64,000 bases of DNA from Bacillota bacterium (GCA_023386315.1 JAEWJZ010000008.1:144348-208347); one strand, 5' to 3'; shown: positions 45,218 to 54,096, counted from the first letter of the stretch. Numbers and translations: made by a program. The notes: generated by a model not told the origin, from the letters alone.

Positions 45218-45870
45218 CTGGCATCATCCTTTCTAATGGTGATCCACTGCCCCTGTTTCAGCAAAAATGCATTGGCATCATCTGTATCTACATGAAAATC
45301 CAGACGGCTCTCCCTGGTAATCCGGATAAGAACCCAGCCAAGAACGCCTCCTTTTTCCCCCGGAACCACCACATTCACCCGTTCCCCATCTGATACGCCA
45401 AACCATTCTGCCTCTTCTGGCGTCATATGAATGTGACGGTCGGCAATAATAACACCCTCTTTCAGAGAGACTTCGCCGGCAGGTCCTTTAAGCAGGATTC
45501 CCGGAGTATCTTTTAAATCTCCGGAAGTCCTGACAGGGGGCTGAATACCCAGAATTCTGCAGTCACTAAAAGCCATCTCCACCTGACTTTGTTTCCTCTC
45601 CGGACCCAGAATCCGGACTTTTTCTATCGATTCTTTCGGACCGCAGACTTCAACCTGTTCTTTGCACGCAAACTGACCAGGCTGGCTTAATGATTTTTGG
45701 GATGTAAGCTGATATCCTGCTCCAAACAGTGTTTCCACGTGTTCTCTTGATAAATGTACATGTCTTGCCGAAATGCCAACCGGAACCTGATAGGGATCAG
45801 TACTTAGCCGGTTCCAGTGTTCCAGAACCATTCCTGTTATTTTCTGAATCAGTTCTTCCCTGTTTTCCAT
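45214..45870 (-). CDS. pduL: PduL-type phosphotransacylase with N-terminal encapsulation helix
   Basis: This 218-residue enzyme converts acyl-CoA and phosphate to acyl-phosphate and CoA. It has the zinc His pairs in ISARHVHLS (H37, H39) and IADRHIHMTP (H146, H148). Residues 1-20 (MENREELIQKITGMVLEHWN) form a short amphipathic helix set off by a Pro-containing linker, an encapsulation peptide as in BMC-associated PduL. No acyl kinase gene is in this operon. It lies 15 bp after the BMC-H gene before it. Confidence 0.92.
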   Translation of the reverse strand: MENREELIQKITGMVLEHWNRLSTDPYQVPVGISARHVHLSREHVETLFGAGYQLTSQKSLSQPGQFACKEQVEVCGPKESIEKVRILGPERKQSQVEMAFSDCRILGIQPPVRTSGDLKDTPGILLKGPAGEVSLKEGVIIADRHIHMTPEEAEWFGVSDGERVNVVVPGEKGGVLGWVLIRITRESRLDFHVDTDDANAFLLKQGQWITIRKDDAR

Positions 45871-45884
45871 CAGACACTTATCCC

Positions 45885-46184
45885 TTATTTAATCAGCGGA
45901 ATAATTCCTGCTATGGAATTATGAGGTCTTGGAATTACGTGGACAGCCACCAGTTCCCCTACTCTGGAAGCAGCCTCTTCTCCTGCCTCTACCGCTGCTT
46001 TTACAGCTCCCACATCTCCCTGTACCATGACGGTTACGAGACCTGAGCCAATCTTTTCTGTACCAACCATTTCAACGTCTGCTGCCTTTAACATGGCATC
46101 TGCCGCTTCAATCGATGCAGTCAGACCTCTTGTTTCAACCATCCCCAGTGCCAGCATGCCCTTCTTAACTGATATCTCTGCCAT
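45885..46184 (-). CDS. BMC-H hexameric shell protein
   Basis: This 99-residue BMC-H protein reads [40 protein letters not shown] and [12 protein letters not shown], so it is a PduA/EutM-type shell hexamer with pore loop EKIGSG. The start at 46184 follows AGGAGGAGAAGGAA. A longer open frame to 46253 is not used; the gene overlaps the previous shell gene by 20 bp. Confidence 0.93.
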   Translation of the reverse strand: MAEISVKKGMLALGMVETRGLTASIEAADAMLKAADVEMVGTEKIGSGLVTVMVQGDVGAVKAAVEAGEEAASRVGELVAVHVIPRPHNSIAGIIPLIK

Positions 46185-46548
46185 TTCCTTCTCCTCCTGT
46201 TTTATCTTCATTCTCATGATCCTTACCTGTCTCGGTTTTCGATTCTTCCTCATGTCTGTCTATCATATTTAACAGCTTCCACACCTCATGATGAGGGTTA
46301 TTAATGGAGACACATACTTTTATGTTACCCTCGCCCACGATCCGACCGGAATCTCTGGCCGCTTCCATTGCCGCATAAACCGCTGATGTCTCACCTGCCA
46401 GCACAGTATGGCACATCCTGCCGCCCAATGTCTTATGACAGCTGACAATCTCCACCTGCGCCGCTTTCAGCGCCTGATCAACCACAAAAACTGTATTGGC
46501 GTAATAATTTATTTCCAGTATTCCTATGGCGTTTCCGTTTCTTTTCAT
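46165..46548 (-). CDS. BMC-H shell protein with Cys-containing pore loop and acidic tail
   Basis: The 127-residue protein has a single BMC fold: [20 protein letters not shown], then [20 protein letters not shown] at the pore region instead of the usual K-x-GSG, and [20 protein letters not shown]. From residue about 100 a Glu/Lys/Gly-rich tail follows ([18 protein letters not shown]). The tail overlaps the next gene by 20 bp. Extra Cys/His at the pore hints at altered transport or a metal site; unproven. AAAGGTGGGTTATC precedes the ATG. Confidence 0.88.
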   Translation of the reverse strand: MKRNGNAIGILEINYYANTVFVVDQALKAAQVEIVSCHKTLGGRMCHTVLAGETSAVYAAMEAARDSGRIVGEGNIKVCVSINNPHHEVWKLLNMIDRHEEESKTETGKDHENEDKTGGEGNGRDIS

Positions 46549-46581
46549 GATAACCCACCTTTTCTGCCGGAACTATCATCA

Positions 46582-46860
46582 CTATTTTGCTTTTGGCAGA
46601 ATCTTGTCTATATCCTGATGTGGTCTGGGAATCACATGGACAGCTACCAGCTCTCCGATTCTGGAAGCCGCCGCTTCCCCCGCTTCGGTAGCCGCCTTAA
46701 CTGCCCCGACCTCGCCGGTTACAATGACTGTTACCAGTCCTGAACCGATCTTTTCCGTTCCCACCAGTTCCACGTCTGCCGCCTTTAACATTGCATCTGC
46801 CGCTTCTATGGAGGCAATTAATCCCCTTGTTTCTACTAAACCGATTGATGTGGATGCCAT
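46582..46860 (-). CDS. BMC-H hexameric shell protein (PduA/EutM-like)
   Basis: In 92 residues it reads [40 protein letters not shown] and [15 protein letters not shown], the canonical BMC-H with pore loop KIGSG. It is a close paralogue of the 45885 gene. AGAGGAGGTAGAATGGT precedes the ATG. It likely makes up most of the shell facets. Confidence 0.94.
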   Translation of the reverse strand: MASTSIGLVETRGLIASIEAADAMLKAADVELVGTEKIGSGLVTVIVTGEVGAVKAATEAGEAAASRIGELVAVHVIPRPHQDIDKILPKAK

Positions 46861-46875
46861 ACCATTCTACCTCCT

Positions 46876-47205
46876 CTAATCATTTATATTATCTTCCATG
46901 AATGTTACCTTTGTTATGCGGGCCAATGCTTTTGTTCCTTCGTACGGCCTTTCGATCATCCGTACCAGGACTTCCCCGGGACTGTTAAGCTCAAGCGCTG
47001 CCCGCCTTGCTGCTTCACAGGCTTCCTTTACATCATCCACCCCACCCTCAAATTTCACCTGAGCGGTAAGAGGAACAAACGATGCTGCATCCTTTGGATT
47101 AATGGTATCAATGCCGATGATTTTCACATCTGCAGCCTTGCAAGCTTTATCCATGGCATACAAAACCGCTCCATATCCTGCACACTCCAAAAAGCCAATT
47201 GCCAT
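46876..47205 (-). CDS. Divergent BMC-H shell protein
   Basis: This 109-residue shell protein keeps the BMC start MAIGFLECAGYGAVLYAMDK and the helix VDDVKEACEAARRAALEL, but the pore loop is longer (DTINPKDAASFVPLTAQVKF) and the C-terminal part differs (VRMIERPYEGTKALARITKV). A specialised hexamer with its own pore is likely. GAGGGAGGTACAT precedes the ATG. Confidence 0.9.
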   Translation of the reverse strand: MAIGFLECAGYGAVLYAMDKACKAADVKIIGIDTINPKDAASFVPLTAQVKFEGGVDDVKEACEAARRAALELNSPGEVLVRMIERPYEGTKALARITKVTFMEDNIND

Positions 47206-47216
47206 ATGTACCTCCC

Positions 47217-48638
47217 TCAGATGATCCTTAAGCCGCCTTCAGCCAGCATACATCTGCGCCTTCTGGTAAAGCTTTTCGCGCAGGTGAGGCCTTCTCCCGT
47301 GGGACCTGCGATTGTCATTGTGGTATGTCCTTCTCCGCCGATTCCCACACCTCTTAAAGTAGCTCCGTTCTTTGTAAAAATAGTAGTCTCGATCTCCTTT
47401 GCAAATCTGGTCATGTTCTCCACATTCCTGGAAAACATGGATGCAGTATGGCGGTTTCCTGATTCTGCCTTTTTTGCACTTTCCATACATTCCTCAAAGG
47501 TTTTCAGGCGGACAATGGGAAGAACAGGCATGAGCTGCTCCACCATGACAAAGGGATGATTTCTGTCTGTTTCACAGATCAGAAGCCGCACCTCTTTATC
47601 ACTGTGTATGCCTATCGCTTCCAGGAACAAAGCTGCATCCTTTCCTACCCATTTTTTATTTACTTCATAAGTGCCGTTTTTCTCAATCATGACAAGTTTC
47701 AAAATCTCCTGAAGCTGATCTTTCTGAAGCAAAAATGCTCCCTCCTGCTGCAGCTGGTATATAAGCTCATCGGCAGCCTGCTCCATTACAAAGACTTCTT
47801 TCTCTGCCAGGCATAAAATATTATTATCAAAGGAGGCTCCACGGTAAATCTCCCTGGCTGCCAGCTTTATATCTGCGGTATCATCTACAATAACAGGGGG
47901 ATTGCCTGCACCCGCGCCAATCGTCTTCTTGCCTGACCGTAACAGCGCATTTACCATACCCATTCCTCCGGTCCCCACCATCAGACGGATTCTCGGATCA
48001 GCGGTCATAATGTTAACCGCTTCCATGTCAGGTTCTCTTTGCATAGTAATCAGATTCGCCGGACCGCCGCTTTCCACAATTGCCTGATGAAGCAGCTTCA
48101 GGCAGTGGGCACAGCACCGTTTGGCGCCTGGATGAACATTAAACACAACCGAATTGCCTCCGGCAATCATACTGATCGTATTGTTAATAATGGTTTCCGT
48201 CGGGTTTGTTGATGGCGTAATAGCTCCAATGACTCCAAACGGGGCATATTCCTCTATCATAAGCCCGCCGTCGCCGGAGATCGCCTCTGTAGTCAGGCAT
48301 TCCACTCCCGGAGTCCTCTCAATGACTGCCAGATGTTTCTGAAGCTTATCTTCCGCACGGCCCATACCGGTTTCTTCCCGCACCATCGATGCCAGTGACT
48401 GGGCATGTTTTCCTGCAGCGGATCGGATCGCCTCAATAACCCTTCTCCTGTCTTCTACCTTATAATGATTGATCCAATCGCGTTGAGCGATGTAAGCTGC
48501 CTCAATTGCGTCCTCCACCCGGTCAAATACTCCGTTATCGCTCCGGGAAGGAACATAAGATGGCGCGGGGTTTTTCTTTTCCAGTCCTGCAAGCACTTCC
48601 CTTACAATCAGTTCAATCTCCCTTGTCCCAATTTCCAT
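47217..48638 (-). CDS. CoA-acylating aldehyde dehydrogenase (PduP/EutE-like)
   Basis: This 473-residue enzyme oxidises an aldehyde to acyl-CoA with NAD+. Residues 1-20 (MEIGTREIELIVREVLAGLE) are an amphipathic encapsulation peptide with a Pro-rich linker. The body has PFGVIGAITPSTNPTETII (133-151), GAGAGNPPVIVDDTADI (241-257) and the catalytic Cys in FDNNILCLAEKEV (C276). It would act on the aldehyde from the aldolase encoded by the gene just upstream. TAGGAGGAAAAA precedes the ATG. Confidence 0.94.
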   Translation of the reverse strand: MEIGTREIELIVREVLAGLEKKNPAPSYVPSRSDNGVFDRVEDAIEAAYIAQRDWINHYKVEDRRRVIEAIRSAAGKHAQSLASMVREETGMGRAEDKLQKHLAVIERTPGVECLTTEAISGDGGLMIEEYAPFGVIGAITPSTNPTETIINNTISMIAGGNSVVFNVHPGAKRCCAHCLKLLHQAIVESGGPANLITMQREPDMEAVNIMTADPRIRLMVGTGGMGMVNALLRSGKKTIGAGAGNPPVIVDDTADIKLAAREIYRGASFDNNILCLAEKEVFVMEQAADELIYQLQQEGAFLLQKDQLQEILKLVMIEKNGTYEVNKKWVGKDAALFLEAIGIHSDKEVRLLICETDRNHPFVMVEQLMPVLPIVRLKTFEECMESAKKAESGNRHTASMFSRNVENMTRFAKEIETTIFTKNGATLRGVGIGGEGHTTMTIAGPTGEGLTCAKSFTRRRRCMLAEGGLRII

Positions 48639-48647
48639 TTTTTCCTC

Positions 48648-49628
48648 CTAGTTAAACTGCCCCATTACTCTTCTGACAACCTCAGCAATGATTTCCTCCT
48701 TTGCCTTGCTCAAATGCTCTGTATCTTTCTTTTCCACCGTTTCCTTTGGCAAAGCAGTAATCCCACAAGAACATCCGCCTTCCTTAGGATAGGAAGACTG
48801 CCCGGGTTTAACAAGAGGAGTAACACCTTTTAATTCATTTACCGGCGGATTAAGCGGAGCCTGAATCGGCGCAGCAGGCCAGGATGGATGGATATCGGAA
48901 GAAGTTATTACATCTCTCATATTGGTTTCCTGTAAGGAACAGGGTGGTATTCCGCCTGCAGTAATGCCCAGCTTTTGCCGGATATCAAGCAGCTTATTTA
49001 CCTGGTCGCAGGAAAGTACGTTCTGACGGCCGATTATATTCCCTGTATACATCAATATGGTTGCATAATATTCAATGGACTCCAGCCGGTAGAATGCCTG
49101 GAAAATATCTTTTCCCCAGGTTAATGCTCCATGATTTGCAAGGAGTACCCCATTGTGGGTATTTACAAACGGTGCAATCGAATCAGGAACTTCTTCCGTA
49201 CCAGGAGTGGCATATTTTGCAATAGGAATTGATCCCAGCCCCAGTACTGCTTCCGTCAAAACAGCCGTATCCAGACTAATGCCTGCAATGGCAAAGCTGG
49301 TTGCCACCAGAGGATGAGCATGTGTGACTGCCTGTACATCCGGATTTTCCTGATATACTCTTAAATGCATCTTTACTTCTGAAGAAGGCTTTGCTTTCCC
49401 CATGAGCACCTTGCCGTTCAAATCCATTTTTACAAGCATATCCTGTTTCATAAAACCCTTGGATACACCGGTCGGTGTTGTCCAGATCGTGTTTGGTCCC
49501 ACCTTACAGCTTATGTTTCCATCATTGGAAGCCACAAAGCCTTTGTCATACATACGCTTGCCAATATCCAAAATTGCCTTTTTGGCTTCAAAATCAGACA
49601 TGTATTTCACGCCTTGAACTGTCATCAT
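48648..49628 (-). CDS. Class II aldolase with C-terminal encapsulation helix
   Basis: This 326-residue zinc aldolase of the fuculose-phosphate/ribulose-phosphate family has FVASNDGNISCKVG (31-44), the catalytic Glu in PSSEVKMH (E84), zinc His residues in VTHAHP (H103, H105) and ANHGAL (H166). The domain ends near 225. A Pro-rich linker (about 245-300) leads to a helix, residues 305-326 (EHLSKAKEEIIAEVVRRVMG), like a C-terminal encapsulation peptide. With MtnK and MtnA in the locus, the substrate is likely a 5-modified ribulose-1-phosphate, giving DHAP and an aldehyde. Start at 49628 after GGAGGGATCGTT. First gene of the operon. Confidence 0.92.
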   Translation of the reverse strand: MMTVQGVKYMSDFEAKKAILDIGKRMYDKGFVASNDGNISCKVGPNTIWTTPTGVSKGFMKQDMLVKMDLNGKVLMGKAKPSSEVKMHLRVYQENPDVQAVTHAHPLVATSFAIAGISLDTAVLTEAVLGLGSIPIAKYATPGTEEVPDSIAPFVNTHNGVLLANHGALTWGKDIFQAFYRLESIEYYATILMYTGNIIGRQNVLSCDQVNKLLDIRQKLGITAGGIPPCSLQETNMRDVITSSDIHPSWPAAPIQAPLNPPVNELKGVTPLVKPGQSSYPKEGGCSCGITALPKETVEKKDTEHLSKAKEEIIAEVVRRVMGQFN

Positions 49629-49654
49629 AACGATCCCTCCAAAGTTCAAACGAC

Positions 49655-49683
49655 TATATACATGGCTTGTCTGAACTTGTCAA
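49655..49683 (-). promoter_or_regulatory. Sigma-A promoter of the BMC operon
   Basis: On the minus strand TTGACA (49683-49678), a 17-bp spacer and TATATA (49660-49655) lie just before the aldolase start at 49628. Confidence 0.75.
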
Positions 49684-49722
49684 TTTTTGCTGTATTTTAG
49701 CAATTTTATATTTGATTTTATG

Positions 49723-49738
49723 TGATTTATTTTGTTTT
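49723..49738. promoter_or_regulatory. Shared motif TGATTTATTTTGTTTT (BMC operon side)
   Basis: TGATTTATTTTGTTTT lies between the BMC and deoR promoters; TGATTTTA also starts ten bases earlier (49713). A near-identical string is at 56954-56970 before the transport operon. It is a candidate DeoR-type operator shared by both operons. The T-rich context weakens the case. Confidence 0.4.
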
Positions 49739-49761
49739 GTTTTTATTTTGATCATTTTTTC

Positions 49762-49790
49762 TTTACATTTCGTCAAAAAAAATATACAAT
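49762..49790 (+). promoter_or_regulatory. Promoter of the deoR-like gene
   Basis: TTTACA (49762-49767), 17-bp spacer, TACAAT (49785-49790), about 80 bp before the regulator start at 49871. Confidence 0.65.
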
Positions 49791-49870
49791 ATACTTATAT
49801 GTCACTGTATTCTTATGGTTTCATACTGCATTTCAAAAATAATTGTTCACAGAAAGAAAGGAACATACCT

Positions 49871-50638
49871 ATGTTAGCAGTAACAAGGAAAGCCAAAATC
49901 AAAGATATTATATTAGAAAAGAAAAGCGTCACAGTAACTGAACTATCTAAAACATTTTCCGTAACCGAGGAGACGATACGCCGTGATTTAAAGCAGCTGG
50001 AAGACGACGGTTTTCTAACCAGAACTTACGGAGGTGCATTCATACAGGACGGAGTTGAGAACAATGTGGAACTTACCATAAGGGAAACCGCATATATGGA
50101 AAGCAAGCAGGCCATTGCTAAAAAATGCCTCTCACTTATACATAACGGCGATTCCATCTTCTTAGATGCCTCTACAACCGCTCTCCAGATCGCCCGCGAG
50201 CTTCAGGGAATGCGTCTGACAGTCGTTACCAATTCCCTTCTCATTATCAATGAACTTCAGGATAAAGAAGATATACGCCTCATAACGCTGGGAGGCTCCT
50301 ATGCATCAAGAGATAAAGCATTTGTCGGCAATACGGCAATCCGGAATTTAGAGTCTTTCTATCTGGATAAGACCTTTATGTCCTGCCGAAGCATATCCAT
50401 GGAACACGGAATCACCGATTCCAACGAATCAATTGCAGCCATACGGCAGACATTGATCACACGCAGCAATCATATCTATCTTGTAGCAGACCATTCCAAA
50501 TTCAATAAAACCTCTTTTATCTGGATTTCCGGTTTTGATGCAATTACCGGATTGATCACCGACAAAAATCTGGACAGCCAGTGGACAGAATATCTGACTA
50601 AAAATAATGTCACCCTGTATGAGGCCATCGACGCATAG
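49871..50638 (+). CDS. DeoR-family repressor of the BMC locus
   Basis: The 255-residue protein has the DeoR helix-turn-helix SVTVTELSKTFSVTEETIRR (about 18-37) with DLKQLEDDGFLTRTYGGAF after it, and a sugar-phosphate sensing domain (KKCLSLIHNGDSIFLDASTT, VTNSLLIINELQ, FVGNTAIRNL, VADHSKFNKTSF). DeoR repressors respond to sugar phosphates; here a pathway intermediate such as the ribulose-1-phosphate is a good guess. The start at 49871 follows GAAAGGAACATACCT; the frame upstream to 49667 is noncoding leader. It is divergent from the aldolase and convergent with mtnA. Confidence 0.92.
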   Translation: MLAVTRKAKIKDIILEKKSVTVTELSKTFSVTEETIRRDLKQLEDDGFLTRTYGGAFIQDGVENNVELTIRETAYMESKQAIAKKCLSLIHNGDSIFLDASTTALQIARELQGMRLTVVTNSLLIINELQDKEDIRLITLGGSYASRDKAFVGNTAIRNLESFYLDKTFMSCRSISMEHGITDSNESIAAIRQTLITRSNHIYLVADHSKFNKTSFIWISGFDAITGLITDKNLDSQWTEYLTKNNVTLYEAIDA

Positions 50639-50651
50639 CCCGGTCTTTCAG

Positions 50652-50680
50652 GAGGATGTCTCTTAAAGTAAGGCATCCTC
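50652..50680. terminator. Hairpin between convergent deoR-like and mtnA-like genes
   Basis: GAGGATG (50652-50658) pairs with CATCCTC (50674-50680), followed by TTTG on the plus strand. It lies in the 48-bp gap between two stop codons. Confidence 0.55.
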
Positions 50681-50686
50681 TTTGCG

Positions 50687-51787
50687 TCACTCACATTTTA
50701 AAGCTTCCTGCTTCCTCCGGAATATCTCTTTTAACGACTCACTATATGGCTCTCTTGCGATTCCATACTCTGTCACAATTCCTGCAATTAAATCATGATC
50801 CGTCACATCAAAAGCAGGATTAAACACCTTCACGCCTTCGGGAGCCATTGGTTTTTCATACCACATCTCCACCACTTCCGCTGCAGGACGTTCTTCAATG
50901 TGGATCTCCTTACCGGTAGGTGTATTCAAATCAATTGTAGAGGTAGGTGCACAGATATACATAGGCACACCGTAGCGTTTCGCAGCCAGTGCCACCATGG
51001 AGGTTCCGATTTTGTTTGCAGTATCTCCATTGGCTGCCACTCTGTCGCACCCTACAAACACTGCATTAACCCAGCCCTTACGCATAACAGAAGCAGACAT
51101 ATTATCACAGATTACGGTTACATCAAGTCCGGATTCCTTTAACTCAAACGATGTCAGTCTTGCTCCCTGGAGCAAAGGTCTGGTTTCGTCTGAGAAAATG
51201 CGGAAGTGATACCCCCGTTCCTGTCCCAGATACATAGGTGCCGTTGCAGTGCCATATTTCACAGTCGCCAGCTGCCCTGCATTGCAGTGTGTCAGCAGAC
51301 CATCGCCCGGTTTTACAAGGGTAAGACCATATTCTCCAATTGTCTTACATACCCAGATATCCTCTTCTCTTATTTTTACAGCCTCTTTATGCAATTGCTC
51401 CACGATCTCAGAAACAGACTTGTCTTTATTGTCCAAAACAATTCCTTCCATTCGTTTTAAAGCCCATGAGAGATTGACAGCGGTAGGACGGGCTGAATCA
51501 AGATAATCCTTTGCTTTACTGAATTTCCCGTAAAAATCTCCAAAGTCAGAAGCCTTAATCTCTCTTGCTGCCAGATAAATGCCGATAGCTGCCGCCACTC
51601 CGATTGCAGGCGCCCCTCTTACCTGAAGAAGATAAATGGCATTCCATATATCCTCCTGTTTTGTTAATGAAAGAATTTCCGTGTTATACGGAAGCTGTGT
51701 CTGGTCTATGATAACAAGGGCATGGTTTTCTTCATCAAGTGCCACTGTGTCATAATCCATAATGGATTTCTTTTTGTCTTCACTCAT
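50687..51787 (-). CDS. mtnA: Methylthioribose-1-phosphate isomerase-like (MtnA/DrdI type)
   Basis: This 366-residue enzyme converts an aldose-1-phosphate to the ketose-1-phosphate. It has VRGAPAIGVAAA (56-67), the catalytic Cys in THCNAGQLATVKYGTA (C168), the catalytic Asp in GCDRVAANGD (D248), NKIGTSMVALAAKRYGVPMY and CAPTSTIDLNTPTG. Members work on methylthioribose-1-phosphate, and close relatives (DrdI) on 5-deoxyribose-1-phosphate. The start at 51787 follows GGGAAAGGCAAAAAC, after the mtnK stop 21 bp upstream. It is the last gene of the transport operon. Confidence 0.92.
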   Translation of the reverse strand: MSEDKKKSIMDYDTVALDEENHALVIIDQTQLPYNTEILSLTKQEDIWNAIYLLQVRGAPAIGVAAAIGIYLAAREIKASDFGDFYGKFSKAKDYLDSARPTAVNLSWALKRMEGIVLDNKDKSVSEIVEQLHKEAVKIREEDIWVCKTIGEYGLTLVKPGDGLLTHCNAGQLATVKYGTATAPMYLGQERGYHFRIFSDETRPLLQGARLTSFELKESGLDVTVICDNMSASVMRKGWVNAVFVGCDRVAANGDTANKIGTSMVALAAKRYGVPMYICAPTSTIDLNTPTGKEIHIEERPAAEVVEMWYEKPMAPEGVKVFNPAFDVTDHDLIAGIVTEYGIAREPYSESLKEIFRRKQEALKCE

Positions 51788-51807
51788 GTTTTTGCCTTTC
51801 CCGTCTT

Positions 51808-53037
51808 TTATGATTCGTACTTGCCTGCTGCCTCTTTGATGGCTGTTAAATAATCTGCTCCGCAACGGAAGGTGTCCCGGTTCATAATATATTTTTTTGC
51901 CAGCGTGATCACAATTCTCTCTGCCCTTGCCCGTTTCGCTTCATCCGGAATGGTTGTAATATCAATTACATTGGCCATGCCAACAATCCGGCGTATTGAT
52001 TCCAGTCCGGCAACTCCTGCTGTATCAGAAAGGATCCGTTCCAGATACCACTCTTTAAATCCCGGTACTTTTGCCATAGTGTCAGTGGCGTATTCATCGA
52101 ATACCCGATTATATTTTTCAACAAATAAATCCACCACACCTGATATGGTCTGAAGGCACCAGCCGCAGAACTCTGCTTTCTTTTCTTCATCAGAAATGAC
52201 GGCGTCTCCATTGCACCATGCAAAGAATATATTTGCTATCACATTGCCGATATCGTAACCCATAGGTCCGAAAAATGCGAACTCCGGATCAAAAATGAAC
52301 GTGTGCTCCTTATTAATAAATACGGACCCTGTATGCAGATCTCCATGAATCAGCGACTGTGCATGATTCATAAATTCGAATTTCAGCTTTGCAGCTTCTA
52401 AATGCAACGCCTGATCCTCATAAAGCTCTTCCCTTACAAAATCCTCATTGGGTGGGAACACATGATTCCTGTGGTTATAGTCAATAAAAGGTTCACTGTA
52501 CACCAGATCTTCGCTGATCTCACATAAATCGGGGTTAATAAAGCTCTTAACCAGCTCCTTTTTTTCCTTATGCCCCATCACTACATCCGTTGTCCGTAAT
52601 AGAGAATTTACCATAAATGTGGTCACATGATCCGCAAACAGAGGATAGATCTCATGGTTAATCAGGCCGGTCCGCATCATGGTATGACCGGTCATATCCT
52701 CCATGATCATGGCGCACATAACACCATCATAGAGATATACCTTTGGAACCAGTCCCGGCGCGTACATCTCCTGGATTCCCAGAATCTTCGCTTCAATTCT
52801 ACCTCTGTCCGTGGAAATATGCATGTCAGCAGAGATTCTAAGAGCCTCGCCTGCCTGTTTCACAATAATTGATTTCCCGCTTTTTGCATCCTTTACCCGA
52901 AACACATAGTTTAGGTTCCCGTCACCAATTTCCTTACATTCCAGCTCGGCTCCTTTGTCAAAATAGGAAAGCTTTTCCTGTACGTAATCTGGAACTTCTG
53001 GTGCCTTCATTAAAAAATAACTGTCGTATTTAGACAT
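51808..53037 (-). CDS. mtnK: Methylthioribose kinase-like sugar kinase
   Basis: The 409-residue protein matches MtnK, which phosphorylates 5-methylthioribose at C1. It shows KECKEIGDGNLNYVFRV-type nucleotide strand (LECKEIGDGNLNYVF), the catalytic loop LIHGDLHTGSVFI (HGDLH at 231-235) and the metal Asp in FIFDPEFAFFGPMGYDIGN (D250). The start is ATG 53037 after GGAAGGTGACAAAA; a GTG at 53046 is an alternative. Cotranscribed with mtnA and the ABC importer, so substrate enters from outside. 5-Deoxyribose is an alternative substrate. Confidence 0.92.
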   Translation of the reverse strand: MSKYDSYFLMKAPEVPDYVQEKLSYFDKGAELECKEIGDGNLNYVFRVKDAKSGKSIIVKQAGEALRISADMHISTDRGRIEAKILGIQEMYAPGLVPKVYLYDGVMCAMIMEDMTGHTMMRTGLINHEIYPLFADHVTTFMVNSLLRTTDVVMGHKEKKELVKSFINPDLCEISEDLVYSEPFIDYNHRNHVFPPNEDFVREELYEDQALHLEAAKLKFEFMNHAQSLIHGDLHTGSVFINKEHTFIFDPEFAFFGPMGYDIGNVIANIFFAWCNGDAVISDEEKKAEFCGWCLQTISGVVDLFVEKYNRVFDEYATDTMAKVPGFKEWYLERILSDTAGVAGLESIRRIVGMANVIDITTIPDEAKRARAERIVITLAKKYIMNRDTFRCGADYLTAIKEAAGKYES

Positions 53038-53075
53038 TTTTGTCACCTTCCCCTGATCATTTTATAATCTGCTGC

Positions 53076-54095
53076 TTAATTTGCATTCTTTGTTTTTCCG
53101 CTGGCATAGGTCATAGCAAGTGCAATTGCCAGGACTGCGCCCTTAATTATGTTCATTGCAAAATACGGAACGGACATCATGATAAGGCCATTTTCCAGCA
53201 TACCCACTAAAACTGCCCCTGCAAACGTTCCGAATGCATTGGCCTTCCCAGCCCCTAATACAGAGAATCCAATATAAGCTGCGCATACAGATGGCATTAA
53301 ATATGCATCTCCGGCAGAGATCTGGGCTGTGCCTACACGCGCTGCCAGACAGATGCCTCCTATTGAAGCAAAGGTTGCTGACAGAAAATAGGCCAGAATC
53401 TTATACCTTGCCACAGGAATTCCTGAAAGCTCCGCCGCTTCAGGATTACCTCCTACCGCATACATATATCTGCCATGCTTTGTAAAATTCAGAAAGAAAT
53501 ATGCAAACAGCACCACACAAACCATGATAATGATCAGCCACGGCTCCTTTCCCAGAGCCCGAAATGCTTCCGGAACAAGCCCCGGCGCCTGTGTTCCATC
53601 AGCCCTGGTCATACGCTCCGTAATGGCACCGCCCTTTGAATAGGTCATGGAAACGCCCTGATACATAAACATAACAGAAAGTGCTGCAACCATATCCGGT
53701 ATCTTAAATTTTACAATCAGAATGCTGTTAATCACCGCAACGCTTAAACAGATAAAAACTGTGAGAAGCACAGAAATACCGATGTTGATGTTATGCCATA
53801 CAAAACATGTCATTACAAATACATTTGCCAGCTGTGCCGTAGCTCCAATGGAAAGATCCATACCATTTACAGCCAGTGCAAATGTAAGACCAGTCGCAAT
53901 AATTGTGGTAATCGACACGGCTCGTAAAATTGTGATCATATTGGATTGAGTCAGAAACATGCTTGTCCCCGTATCCTTACTCCAGTTTCCAAACGTAAAC
54001 AGAATAAACAGGATTACCATTGTTGCAATCGTGCCCCATCTTGTTACAAAATCCCCTAAATTACCTTTCTTCTTTACCTTCTCTGCCCCAGACAT
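53076..54095 (-). CDS. RbsC-type sugar ABC transporter permease
   Basis: The 339-residue membrane protein has about nine helices and the RbsC-family pattern: TNMITIL-type start helix region QSNMITILRAVSITTIIATG, NGMDLSIGATAQLANVFVMT, MYAVGGNPEAAELSGIPVAR and VLGAGKANAFGTFAGAVLVG. AGGAGGTAAATGAT precedes the ATG at 54095; longer frames upstream overlap the ATPase gene. It is coupled to the ATPase (2-bp gap between the stop and start). Confidence 0.9.
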   Translation of the reverse strand: MSGAEKVKKKGNLGDFVTRWGTIATMVILFILFTFGNWSKDTGTSMFLTQSNMITILRAVSITTIIATGLTFALAVNGMDLSIGATAQLANVFVMTCFVWHNINIGISVLLTVFICLSVAVINSILIVKFKIPDMVAALSVMFMYQGVSMTYSKGGAITERMTRADGTQAPGLVPEAFRALGKEPWLIIIMVCVVLFAYFFLNFTKHGRYMYAVGGNPEAAELSGIPVARYKILAYFLSATFASIGGICLAARVGTAQISAGDAYLMPSVCAAYIGFSVLGAGKANAFGTFAGAVLVGMLENGLIMMSVPYFAMNIIKGAVLAIALAMTYASGKTKNAN

Positions 54096-54096
54096 A

